From Bacteroides sp. 51 (GTDB taxonomy: Bacteria; Bacteroidota; Bacteroidia; Bacteroidales; Bacteroidaceae), in assembly GCF_010500965.1 (NCBI RefSeq), contig NZ_QVMI01000002.1:321312-376818 (forward strand): a stretch of 55,507 nt of DNA, in the 5' to 3' direction. A program made the position numbers and the translations under genes. Below the pieces are notes generated by a model that saw only the letters and a list, made by a program, of their open reading frames with translations, was not told the origin of the DNA and searched no databases. Position 1 is the first letter of the stretch; every line of letters begins with the position of its first letter. Positions 16,042-25,200 of the stretch are shown here, piece after piece.

Positions 16042-17839
16042 TACTGGCTCCTATATAGTAATGTAGGAGGATTTCGTTGTAGGGATAACCTTTCTCACCC
16101 ATTACGGCAGCGCCGATCTGGCAAAGTCCCACTCCATGGCCCCATCCGGCACCGGTTAAAGTAAACACAGTCTCACCCCCAAAACTTACAGCCTCACCCC
16201 GGCCCTCTCCAAAGGAGAGGGAGGTGGGAGTTACAGCTTCCGCATTATTATCGCTTGATAGCGCAGCCTGCTCCCTCTCCTTTGGAGAGGGTTGGGGTGA
16301 GGCTGTGTAGCTCTTATCAACAACAAATGCCGAACTATAAAGATGGGAAGTAGAAAGTGTGCGACGTATTTCCAGTTCTTTTCCTATAATAAGTGTGCGT
16401 TTCGTTCCTACGATTTTAAGTTTGACCAACCGACCGGATGTTCCCCGTTCTATAGGAATCAGATCTAATATGTCACCGAAATCAATCCCGGAGCGGTGAT
16501 GGATTAGTTCCGATAGTTCCTTTTGGCTATATTCTACCTTCCAGCGGTAGAAGTTTACAGTTTCCTGGTCGTAGTTGTTGAGTACTTGCGATAGGATCAC
16601 TTTATCTGTTGTATTACAGAATGCTTCCGGCGAAGTACGTATCCATTTCTCCGCTTCTGATTCTATGGTCAGGTCGGGGAGTTCGCTGGTTGACTTACTG
16701 TCCCGTTGTTTGGCCAGGTATGGGTATTTGATATCTTCCCAACAGTTTTGGAATTCTTCGAAAGCTCCACCGCAACATTTGGAGAAGCGGGCATCGCAGA
16801 TCTTTTTATCGTAAGATAGGATTTGTCCGCGAGTAGCATTTATGGCTTGTTTTACTATTTCTGTTGAGGCGCGGGTGATACCCTGATAACGTTGGCAATG
16901 ATCGTCTGCACAAACATCGAAGCGGGTGTGATCGGAGCGCTCGTACCACTTAATGAAAGCCTCACCCCGACCCTCTCCAAAGGAGAGGGAGTTAGAGATA
17001 GTCCGTATAATGCTTTCGGGATTAGCAATAACTTCATTGTTTGTGAATCGGAGAACCTTAAAACCTAGTAGGTTGAGTTTTGATGTTCTTTCATTATCTT
17101 TTTTTATTTGTTCAATATTATTGTGATATTCTCCGTCAATCTCGATAATTAATTTTTTGGATAAACAGATAAAGTCAACAATGTAATCAGCTATAATATG
17201 TTGACGCCTAAATTTCTCTCCTGACTGATTATCTCTGATTAGATTCCATACAATTCTTTCAGCTTCTGTGGGATTATTTTTTAGTTCTTTTTGTTTCTCT
17301 TTTAGACAATCATAGCTAGTACAATTTGCTGTGTGGTAATACTGTTTAGGTGTGATTGGGATATCAGTAGCATTCTCTTCTCCCTCTCCTTTGGAGAGGG
17401 TCGGGGTGAGGCTCGCTAATAACCAACTTCTTGAAATGACGGCATGCGCTTTAAGTAATTCCAATGAGGCTGTGGCACTCATTTCGGAAGAGATTACGCT
17501 GGTAAGGTAATCTTCAACGGATATAATATTGATTCCAGTGAGTTTATTGCCTTCTACAATAACCTTGAATGCTCCCTGGAAGCGTTGATTTTCCTTGCGT
17601 TCCCAATGGAAGTTTATACCAATAGTAACATCAAGTATCCCGAATTGACCTTGCGATTCATCAGTAGGTTCAAATAGGAGTTCTTCGTACAAACGGCCTT
17701 GCCATAGGATGTAGTCACCACTATAAGACACCATTTGTTCTCCGCTTACCTCTTTTCCGTCTATGACATAAGGGGTAAGGAGTATAAAATCTATCCGGGG
17801 TTCGAAAAGAATGCCTACATTTACTTTGGGTTCTATCAT
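16022..17839 (-). CDS. SpoIID/LytB-domain protein with an inserted DUF559 nuclease domain
   Basis: 605 residues. The N-terminal part (VEDYLTSVISSEMSATASLELLKAHAVISRSW, about 113-144) and C-terminal part (CADDHCQRYQGITRA; LTGAGWGHGVGLCQIGAAVMGEKGYPYNEIL) form the SpoIID/LytB fold. In non-sporulating bacteria this fold is linked to lytic cleavage of denuded glycan strands. Residues 155-283 are an unrelated DUF559 domain, bracketed by repeat-encoded SLTPTLSKGEG and SLSFGEGRGEA. A second repeat pair lies in the loop before LTGAGWGHG. The reading frame is open throughout, so a chimeric product could be made. Whether it folds or is processed is unknown. The DUF559 segment is clearly richer in A+T than its flanks. 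I see no signal peptide. Confidence 0.85.
   Translation of the reverse strand: MIEPKVNVGILFEPRIDFILLTPYVIDGKEVSGEQMVSYSGDYILWQGRLYEELLFEPTDESQGQFGILDVTIGINFHWERKENQRFQGAFKVIVEGNKLTGINIISVEDYLTSVISSEMSATASLELLKAHAVISRSWLLASLTPTLSKGEGEENATDIPITPKQYYHTANCTSYDCLKEKQKELKNNPTEAERIVWNLIRDNQSGEKFRRQHIIADYIVDFICLSKKLIIEIDGEYHNNIEQIKKDNERTSKLNLLGFKVLRFTNNEVIANPESIIRTISNSLSFGEGRGEAFIKWYERSDHTRFDVCADDHCQRYQGITRASTEIVKQAINATRGQILSYDKKICDARFSKCCGGAFEEFQNCWEDIKYPYLAKQRDSKSTSELPDLTIESEAEKWIRTSPEAFCNTTDKVILSQVLNNYDQETVNFYRWKVEYSQKELSELIHHRSGIDFGDILDLIPIERGTSGRLVKLKIVGTKRTLIIGKELEIRRTLSTSHLYSSAFVVDKSYTASPQPSPKEREQAALSSDNNAEAVTPTSLSFGEGRGEAVSFGGETVFTLTGAGWGHGVGLCQIGAAVMGEKGYPYNEILLHYYIGASIEKLYE
16190..16304. 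repeat. Paired 34-bp hairpin repeats, pair 3 (inside a coding gene)
   Basis: The plus copy is at 16190-16223 (GG type) and the inverted copy at 16271-16304 (AA type), with 47 bp between, the tightest pair. Both are in frame in the SpoIID/LytB gene, in a loop before LTGAGWGHG. An extra partial tail, CTCACCCCCAAAACTTACA, precedes the plus copy at about 16172-16190. A similar extension precedes the copy at 18667. Confidence 0.95.
16958..17413. mobile_element. Candidate mobile element: DUF559 nuclease domain between inverted 34-bp repeats (pair 4)
   Basis: Plus copy 16958-16991 and inverted copy 17380-17413 (both GA type) bracket 388 bp. Read on the minus strand, these encode a complete DUF559 domain: NNPTEAERIVWNLIRDNQSG, KFRRQHIIADYIVDF, KKLIIEIDGEYH, and LGFKVLRFTNNEVI. 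The Asp of IVDF and the Glu/Asp of IEIDG fit a PD-(D/E)xK/Vsr-like active site. The interior is AT-rich and foreign to SpoIID proteins. Of the six pairs this is the only one whose interior is not host sequence. Mobility is inference, and no target-site duplication was found by eye. Confidence 0.6.
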
Positions 17840-17859
17840 GGTTGTTGCCTGGGTTTTAA

Positions 17860-18765
17860 TTAAACTTCGCTTAAGATAGTTGCAATGTCTTCGGCAGTGA
17901 TTTTATCGAAATCCTTTTCCAAAGGAGTAATAAATACACCACCCATATCTACCGAAGCCGGACTGATAAGCATATTCTTATCTCCTTCGGCGCTATAACA
18001 AGCTGGCCTGTGCTGCTTCCTGGGGAATACACATGCAATCCATTTGGTGTCTTTGTACCAGGCAAGTACGTTCATCATAGGTTCGTCATCGCCTGGCTTT
18101 AGTTCCATTGAATCATAAATTGCATTGAATAAAGCAATAGCCTCTTCCTTGTTTTCGGATTCAATGGTTAATGCGCCATAGAGTGAACCTTTTCCGTTCT
18201 CCCATTCTTCTTCAATAGGTAAGAACCCTTTGCTACCTGCTTGGAAGTGAGCATGATCCGGAGCCGATGCACCACATTTAGGTCCGTTGTAGAATATGAT
18301 GTAATCGTCTAATGCTTCTGCCAGGTCTAACATATCGCCTATACGGGGAAGAATGCGTTGGTCCACATGCTTCACATCTGGTATGGTGAGATGCCGTGGA
18401 AAGATCGGAAACGGATTCACCAATATGCTGTAATGCTCTTTAAAAAGTATCCCTTTTTGCACTGGCGGCAGATTATCCAGACAGAGGAAGCATTTTCGCT
18501 CCTGAATAGATTTTGGATCTACTTTTGCTGCGGAAGAGGTAATACGTGCAGGGTTGAATTGTACTTTGTAGGTACAACCTCCAACCTCGAATGTTTTCGT
18601 TTTTACCTGAGCCAGAGCTTTGTAGTTATTAACCGCCAACTCCCAAGCCTCACCCCCAAAATCTACAGCCTCACCCCGGCCCTCTCCAAAGGAGAGGGAG
18701 AAGAGACGTTCTACCGCTTGTTTTACAGGGTATGGATTGGGAATATATCTATCTTCTAAATTCAT
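17860..18765 (-). CDS. DUF4922 HIT-like protein, putative nucleotidyl-/phosphoryltransferase
   Basis: 301 residues. The motif DHAHFQAGSKG supplies the HxHxQ triad of the histidine-triad/GalT superfamily (His171, His173, Gln175). NGPKCGASAPDHAHFQ and CFLCLDNLPPVQKG resemble GDP-L-galactose phosphorylase/ATP adenylyltransferase relatives. The substrate is unknown. Its place in a sugar-salvage operon suggests a sugar phosphate or nucleotide (inference). Near the N-terminus (about residues 22-32) SLSFGEGRGEA is encoded by the 34-bp repeat at 18667-18700, followed by VDFGGEAWEL. No signal peptide is visible, so it is probably cytoplasmic. It lies 20 nt from the SpoIID-like gene and 41 nt from the glycosyltransferase. 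Confidence 0.75.
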   Translation of the reverse strand: MNLEDRYIPNPYPVKQAVERLFSLSFGEGRGEAVDFGGEAWELAVNNYKALAQVKTKTFEVGGCTYKVQFNPARITSSAAKVDPKSIQERKCFLCLDNLPPVQKGILFKEHYSILVNPFPIFPRHLTIPDVKHVDQRILPRIGDMLDLAEALDDYIIFYNGPKCGASAPDHAHFQAGSKGFLPIEEEWENGKGSLYGALTIESENKEEAIALFNAIYDSMELKPGDDEPMMNVLAWYKDTKWIACVFPRKQHRPACYSAEGDKNMLISPASVDMGGVFITPLEKDFDKITAEDIATILSEV

Positions 18766-18851
18766 GTACTTAATTATGGAATAATATAAAGTTATAAGTT
18801 TACAGACTATCTCCCATCTCCCTCTCCTTTGGAGAGGGTCGGGGTGAGGCT
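18667..18851. repeat. Paired 34-bp hairpin repeats, pair 5
   Basis: The plus copy is at 18667-18700 (GG type) and the inverted copy at 18818-18851 (GA type), with 117 bp between. The pair straddles the DUF4922/glycosyltransferase junction. One copy encodes residues near the DUF4922 N-terminus and the other the last residues of the glycosyltransferase (SLTPTLSKGEGDGR). A partial extra tail, AGCCTCACCCCCAAA, lies at 18646-18660. Confidence 0.95.
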
Positions 18852-20303
18852 ATTAGCATTAATCCGCGCCTGTAACTCCCATGTTCGTATTCTGTCTTTA
18901 TACGTATTATGCCCATTCATTTTTACAATATCCAATGAAGCATCAGAGTTATCATCCCAACGGCGGCATAGATAAACCACATCATATACACGGCCGATCT
19001 GGTATTGGCGGGAGAAGTTCAGTCCCAACGCATAATCTTCTCCGTAACTGGTGTTCGGAACTTTGATTTCGCGCAGTACAGGCGTGTAAAATGCACGCGG
19101 AGCACCTAGGCCATTGATGCGTAGTGCATTGTTACGTCCGTTCTCGGGTGTCCATTCTTTGTGGTCGATGATACCGGGAGGAATCATTTCCATATCAAAG
19201 TTGGTCATCATATAAGTACCCACAACCATTGCGCAGTTTTGCTCATAGAAAGCATCGACCATGGTTTGCAATGTATTTTCGTTCTTGTACACATCGTCAC
19301 TATCCAACTGTACGGCAAACTTTCCGCATTTGGGGTGGTGTACACCGGTATTCCAACAACCTCCGATACCTAAATCGCCGCGTTCGGGGATAAGATGGAT
19401 TAATCGCTCATCGGCAGCAAATTTCTTTATGGCTTCTGTTGTGCCGTCCGTAGAATGATTATCAATGATGATCAGGTTGAACTTAAACGTTGTTTTTTGG
19501 GATAATACCGATCGGATTGCATCTTCAATTGTACGAATGCGATTACGCACGGGTATAATTACAGAGGCTTCGTATTCAAAGTTTCCGGCACTGAACTCAA
19601 TGCTTTTGAATTTAGGTTCCAGATAACCGCCGATTTCTTTCAGGTGCTCGGTACAGGCTTGTTCCATTTCAATCTGTACCCCCCGATTCTTCGGATCAAC
19701 ATAATCGAATATCTTTTCTCCACTCTTGCGGGTATCAAGTTCAACTTCTGAGTACAAGTACTCGTTGATATGGACCAAAGATTCTTTCTGCGAAAGTTTT
19801 AGGCGCAAATCGTATAAGCCAGCGAATTGATAATCGGTTTTCATCCGGCTTGCCGCATCTCTGAAAGCTTCTGATTTATAAAGTAGAACAGAACCGAAGT
19901 TAAAATCATCCCGCAAGCTGCCGAATTGATAGTCAATCACCGGAGCGTTCGTTTTATTCTCACCAACAATTTGGTAATGATCGGCATAGACCATTCCCGC
20001 ATTGGCATCTTCCATAATTTGAATCATGCGTTCCAATGCAAAATAACCAAGCTCCAATGATGAGTGTTTGGTATATAAAAGTGTATAAGTAGCGTCAGCT
20101 TTGGCTGCAATAGCTTTTATGGTAGCGGTTGCATTAAGGGCGGATATATGTATAATTTCACATCCGTCTAGCGGCGAGGCTTCGGAGTCGGAAGCTAATA
20201 AATAGATTTTGCTTACCAAGCCGGTTTCAAGTAAACCTCTCGTTGTCTTTTCAGCTTGTGCCGCATCCGCGAATGGAATGAAACAGTTGATCATGGTTTT
20301 CAT
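18807..20303 (-). CDS. Family 2 glycosyltransferase
   Basis: 498 residues. The GT-A domain starts near residue 230 (EASVIIPVRNRIRTIEDAIRSV) with IIIDNHSTDGTTE and the metal-binding QLDSDDVY (DxD at about 332-335). The first 220 residues look like a second, degenerate nucleotide-sugar-transferase-like fold (INCFIPFADAAQAEKTTRGL; ADATYTLLYTKHSSLELGY). The acceptor is unknown. Presence in a muropeptide operon suggests action on recycled amino sugars, but this is inference. The C-terminal 12 or so residues come from the 34-bp repeat at 18818-18851 and are probably dispensable. Confidence 0.8.
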   Translation of the reverse strand: MKTMINCFIPFADAAQAEKTTRGLLETGLVSKIYLLASDSEASPLDGCEIIHISALNATATIKAIAAKADATYTLLYTKHSSLELGYFALERMIQIMEDANAGMVYADHYQIVGENKTNAPVIDYQFGSLRDDFNFGSVLLYKSEAFRDAASRMKTDYQFAGLYDLRLKLSQKESLVHINEYLYSEVELDTRKSGEKIFDYVDPKNRGVQIEMEQACTEHLKEIGGYLEPKFKSIEFSAGNFEYEASVIIPVRNRIRTIEDAIRSVLSQKTTFKFNLIIIDNHSTDGTTEAIKKFAADERLIHLIPERGDLGIGGCWNTGVHHPKCGKFAVQLDSDDVYKNENTLQTMVDAFYEQNCAMVVGTYMMTNFDMEMIPPGIIDHKEWTPENGRNNALRINGLGAPRAFYTPVLREIKVPNTSYGEDYALGLNFSRQYQIGRVYDVVYLCRRWDDNSDASLDIVKMNGHNTYKDRIRTWELQARINANSLTPTLSKGEGDGR

Positions 20304-20355
20304 CTTTGTTATATATTTATCGTAATTAGTTTGTTATCATAGAAACCGGGAATCG

Positions 20356-22200
20356 TTACTTTGCCAGTTCCAGTAGTCCGACTTCTCCTCCTGTTGCAGT
20401 GAATAATATTTTATGCCCATTCAACGGAACAACCGTACTAATGAGCGAATTGGCTACTTTGTGCTTCCAGAGGACTTTCCCGGTTTTGGCTTCCAGACCG
20501 AACATCAAACCGTTCTTTGTGCTTCCGAATACAACACCGTCCTTTTCTACCGGCATAGATGGTGCATGCTCATATCCGAATGCCACATTGGAAGTCCATA
20601 ATTGATCGGGAACGTCGGTTCGTGTAGAGAAACAGACAATACTATCGTTCATCGTTTTACTGTAGATGCGCTCTTTATCTTCGGATAACCCGATGGTTTC
20701 GCGTACTACAGACTGGAATGTACGATAAATGGTTTCGCCGGTTTCTATATGGATAGCGGTTAATGCCCGTTGCGGATCGGTAATAAACACTTTCCCATGT
20801 GCAGCAACCGGCCAAACAGAAGCAGGGGAGAAGTGCATACGCGTTAGTCCGCCTGTCCATTTCCATATCTCTTTGCCTGTATGTCTGTCGAGAGCATATA
20901 ATGTATTATCCCAAGCGCCAAAGATGACTTTGTTGCCTTCAACCAATGGTTTGGCTACAATATAGCCTTTAACCTGATTATATGCCCAGACAACAGCGCC
21001 CGTATGAATATTGATTGCGCGGAATGTGTGGTCGCTTGCTCCGATATAAGCTATGCCATCACTGATGGTTACAGCACCCAGAACGGGCTCTGTAGCAGCA
21101 ACCTTCCATAATTGTTTACCTGTTTTAGCGTGAAGTCCATAGATGTTTTTATCTGCGGAACCAAATACGACTACCTGCTCGCTGGCAGCCGGAGTACCTA
21201 CTATACGATGGCCCGATTTGAAGTTCCACAGCTTTTTACCGTCTTTGAGTCTGTAACAAGTCAGATAGCCCATATCATCGCCCACATATACTTTATCGTC
21301 AAGCACTGCGGGTGAGGAATAAATGCCTACTCCGGTTTGCACCAACCAGGCAGGTTTTACTTGTGGGTATTGGTTGTTGACAGAGAAATCGGGGTATTTA
21401 TCAGCCGAACCCTTCTCATCATAATACTTTTGGGATAAGGATAAAGATGCCCATTGACGAGGCTCTGTACCAATGTTGTGCTCATAAACAATGATGGAAT
21501 CCGGAGTGATGTCGTAAATGGAATATCCACCAACAGGCTCTTTCCCACGCAAGGTAGAGCGATTCAGGAAACCGGGAATACCATCATAACTAAACTCGCG
21601 ATTACTATGGTAGTGCCCACCGACAAACATGCGGATATTGTAAGGGCGCACAGCATCTGTTACATCGTACCAATTATCTACATCACCATCTTTAAGCGGA
21701 TAGTGCGTTACGATAATAACCGGTTTTTCTTTTCCGTATTTCTTTAGTTCTTCTTTTAGCCAAGTAATGTCTTGAGGTACTACATGCCCATCGCCCATAC
21801 GGATGAATGGTCCGGTGTTGAACCCGAGAAACAAGAATCCTTTATGTTCGAACCGGAAACGCTCTCCACCGAAGATATCTCCGAAGGCAGTCATTCCCGA
21901 CTCTGTCCAGGTGGTTTCGTGATTGCCCGGAATGGCATAATAAGGAATGGTTAGCTTGTCGATGATTGCCTTTGCTTTCTTTAGCGACTCCCGATCACCT
22001 TCTTCGGTGAGGTCGCCGGTGACAAGTACAAAATCAAGATTACCGGTTGCGTTGATTTGATTCACCGCTTTCTGTAAATCTTCTACCGCAGGTTCGGTTT
22101 TGGTGATGTGCAAGTCTGTGATAAGTGCAAAACGGAACTGTGCAGCACATATTGCCGGTAGCAATGCGATGAACAGGACGAGTAATATATGTTTCTTCAT
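20356..22200 (-). CDS. Exported metallophosphoesterase fused to a PQQ-type beta-propeller
   Basis: About 614 residues with a signal peptide (MKKHILLVLFIALLPAICAAQ). The calcineurin-like phosphoesterase domain (about 22-230) has all metal ligands: DLH, GDLTEEG, PGNHE, THYPL and GGHYHSN. Residues about 280-614 hold repeated WNFKSG / KTGKQLWKV / HTGKEIWKWTGG blades of a PQQ/WD-like propeller, probably structural and not cofactor-binding. I take Met at 22200 as the start. An in-frame Met at 22209 would add MET. The substrate is unknown. A phosphodiester or phosphomonoester in wall fragments is a reasonable guess from context only. Confidence 0.85.
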   Translation of the reverse strand: MKKHILLVLFIALLPAICAAQFRFALITDLHITKTEPAVEDLQKAVNQINATGNLDFVLVTGDLTEEGDRESLKKAKAIIDKLTIPYYAIPGNHETTWTESGMTAFGDIFGGERFRFEHKGFLFLGFNTGPFIRMGDGHVVPQDITWLKEELKKYGKEKPVIIVTHYPLKDGDVDNWYDVTDAVRPYNIRMFVGGHYHSNREFSYDGIPGFLNRSTLRGKEPVGGYSIYDITPDSIIVYEHNIGTEPRQWASLSLSQKYYDEKGSADKYPDFSVNNQYPQVKPAWLVQTGVGIYSSPAVLDDKVYVGDDMGYLTCYRLKDGKKLWNFKSGHRIVGTPAASEQVVVFGSADKNIYGLHAKTGKQLWKVAATEPVLGAVTISDGIAYIGASDHTFRAINIHTGAVVWAYNQVKGYIVAKPLVEGNKVIFGAWDNTLYALDRHTGKEIWKWTGGLTRMHFSPASVWPVAAHGKVFITDPQRALTAIHIETGETIYRTFQSVVRETIGLSEDKERIYSKTMNDSIVCFSTRTDVPDQLWTSNVAFGYEHAPSMPVEKDGVVFGSTKNGLMFGLEAKTGKVLWKHKVANSLISTVVPLNGHKILFTATGGEVGLLELAK

Positions 22201-22241
22201 GGTCTCCATTATATAAGTTACAAAGTTAGGTTGTTTTTATG

Positions 22242-25200
22242 TTACTTCTCATCAAAAAAGGTTAGGATGCCTTTCATTAACGCATCTTTTTCGTTTGTTG
22301 TACGAATAGCCTCAAACGGAAATCCCAATACGCAGGTTTTGTAGGTTCCTTTATATGCTATACCCGCACTGATATTATTTTCCGAATAGCGGAATATGGT
22401 AAATGCATTTTCGCCTGCCGGTACAATACCATCGGGTGCTTCTACAATATAGCCATCGGGGTTAAGTTCATTGTAATAACTGTAATTGCCTGCAAATTCC
22501 TTGTACGGTGAAGCAACACTTTTCACTTTTCCGGTGGTAGCTGCCTGGTTGACGCGCCACTTGTATTTTAGGGTATTCGTAGCAAAGTCTTTATCTTCCT
22601 GAGTGGTTTCGGGATTGTCCCATAAGTCTGACCCCACGAATGAACCGGAAACAAATATATGGCCTCCCGACTGGCAATAAGCCGTAATAGCTTCCTGCAT
22701 TTCTTTGTTGAATGTCTTGAACTCCAAAGGCATAACACCGCCTCTACCGATTTTGGTCTGACGTTGTTTCCCGAGTATGAGGTCTGCGAGTTTATAATCG
22801 TTCAGGTTGACGGTTTTCTTTTCAACCGCTTCGTTGCTGCATGAAACGAAAGAGTATCCGGCTTTGAGCATACTTGCTCCATGTACCGCCGGGTAGTCGA
22901 ATATATTTCCGGCAATCACCATGGTTTCGTAGTTGGAATAACTGTCTCCAAAACCGGAAGCATCATCGTCCATCCACGGAATGGAACGCCGGAATTCTTT
23001 CATGCTGCCGATATAGCTGATATCATTTATATAAGGAACGCCGTGGTCTATGGCATCAGCAAATCCGGCGAGGCCATCGCTTACAAAATCGGCAGGGGCA
23101 GAGATCCGGTCGAAGCCGTTGATGATCAGTGCGGTTCCTTTTTCGTTAAAGGCTCTGGCTGCGGAAAGGATTTCGGAGGGGAAGCTCTCTCCACCGTCAT
23201 TTAATGCTGTAACTTTATAGCTATAGATGAGGCCGGGAGATTGCACGGCACGATAAACGTTTGAGTTTACGACAACGCCATTGTCAAAGCTTCCATCGCC
23301 TATACGGGTGTAAACAATGTATTTGTTTGCTTTTGCTGTGGGTTCCAACGGATCATCCACAGGTTGCCAGGTAAGTTCTATTTCGTTTTCGTTTGTAAAA
23401 TGCAGACTCATATGGTCTACCGGAAGCGGTTGAACGATATATTCCTGTCCGTACTGTGAGCAGACGAACCGAAGCATACCTTTATATATAGAACGGCTTA
23501 CGGTAAAACGGAAGCGTGGGTCTATGCCGTAGCGCATGTCGGCGAAGTTCTGATGCGACAGTAATTCCAGAAGCATGGTCGGTACACGTGGCACGCGCGC
23601 TTCATAATAAGACTGGTTCCACATGCCGCGGCGCGTCCAGTTGGGTTCGTATAAGGCGCGGATATCGTTTACGATATAGCTTTGGATTAAATCGGTCAGG
23701 TCGCGGGCAGCATACCGGGAGGTGCCGTTGGCGTATACTCCGTCATATGCGTTGGTGAAGAAGATGCCTAATGTACCGATAATCGAGTCGTTGAGCGTGG
23801 TTCCTGCATCCGAATGGAATGCGAAGGCCATATCAATAGGAATATTTAGTCCGCCCTCGTCGGGGTTAACTGCGGAACCTCCCGCCAGATAGTTAACCCA
23901 AATTCCGCGGGATTTATAGTCGTCTGTATAATCGTTTTTGCCTTTGCTCTCGGAGTAAACACTATCGGGGATACCGGCCCATTGCATCCAGTACCGGGCA
24001 GCTTCGGTAAACCGTGGGTAGCCACTTGTTTCGTAGGGATAATCGACTTCAGGAAGCTGTTTTGCTTCTACGGGTGTTACAACATCGGAACTTTTGATAT
24101 TTTCGGTAGCAATTCCATCTTCCGCAATGCGGCGGGCTATGTTGCCATAACCTCCTCCAACTTTGATCGCATCGGCTGTAACAATACGGCCCGCCCTGGA
24201 AGATTTATTGCTTAATACTATTTTGTTGGCATCACTCTTGCCTTTATCGAACGTGAAATGTCCGAGGTATATCCATGTGCCACTACCCATTTGTTGGTTA
24301 ATGGAGAATTGCGATACTCCTCCTTTGTGATATACGGTGTAAAGCGCATCGGTAGTGCTGTTGGCTACGGTTTTATAAGAAACGTACACGGCGTACCGGC
24401 CTCCATCCGGAACGTCGGGTACCCATTCGGCGTAGCTTTCCTGTCCTTTCTTGATGGTTTCGATGGCGCGGTAGGAGCCTTCGCGGAACGGGTTTTCAAA
24501 GTTTATGTATTGGTTGCGCAAGTGGGCAAAACCGCTTTCGCTGCCTGTATACCAGCGTTTATCTCCTGTCTTCTCGGTATAGTAGGAGTTGTTGCGGCAT
24601 CCGTCATTATCAATAATGATTTCGGTGGTTTGCGTATCTCTTTCGCGTGGAATAAGTACGTTGGCTCCGGCGTTTTCGAGCATGGGCATCAGGTAGGGGA
24701 GAACAAAACTCTGTGTGTAGAGGTCCTCTACGGTCTGAAAGACGCGGGCGCGTTGCCATTCCCAGCGGGTGAGCTTGGGTTCGTAATAGTAACCGTGGCT
24801 CTGCCATAAAGCGATGTGCCTGTTCTGTAAGCCATACTTGGGGGAATAGGGTACAGACAGACGGGTAACTAACGGGCTTTCTTGTTTCCCGCGTGAAGCC
24901 TTGGCTGCGGCGCCTCGCTGCAATGGTATAAGTTGTTCAATAGGATGTTTATCTGTTATAATCTGAAGTTTATGGTTGGCATACTCTTGTGGGAGTAAGG
25001 CGCCGACTTCTTTATATATCTCCTTTACATTGTCCTCGCGGAAGGGAATGTAAGAGCAGTTCATGTTGGCGAAGAGGAGAAGGGTCTTCCCTTCAACGTG
25101 GGCAGAATCAATCTTGATTTTCCCTACGGATATTTCCTTTCTGGAAAACGCTGTCAGGTAATCGCCAATCCCCGTTTGTACTTCCGGGGATAGAATTTGC

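Noticed and set aside
16022-17839. SpoIID-like gene as a pseudogene
   Set aside because: Despite two repeat pairs and a foreign domain, the frame is open for 605 codons and all SpoIID motifs remain. I keep it as a coding gene with unknown product quality.
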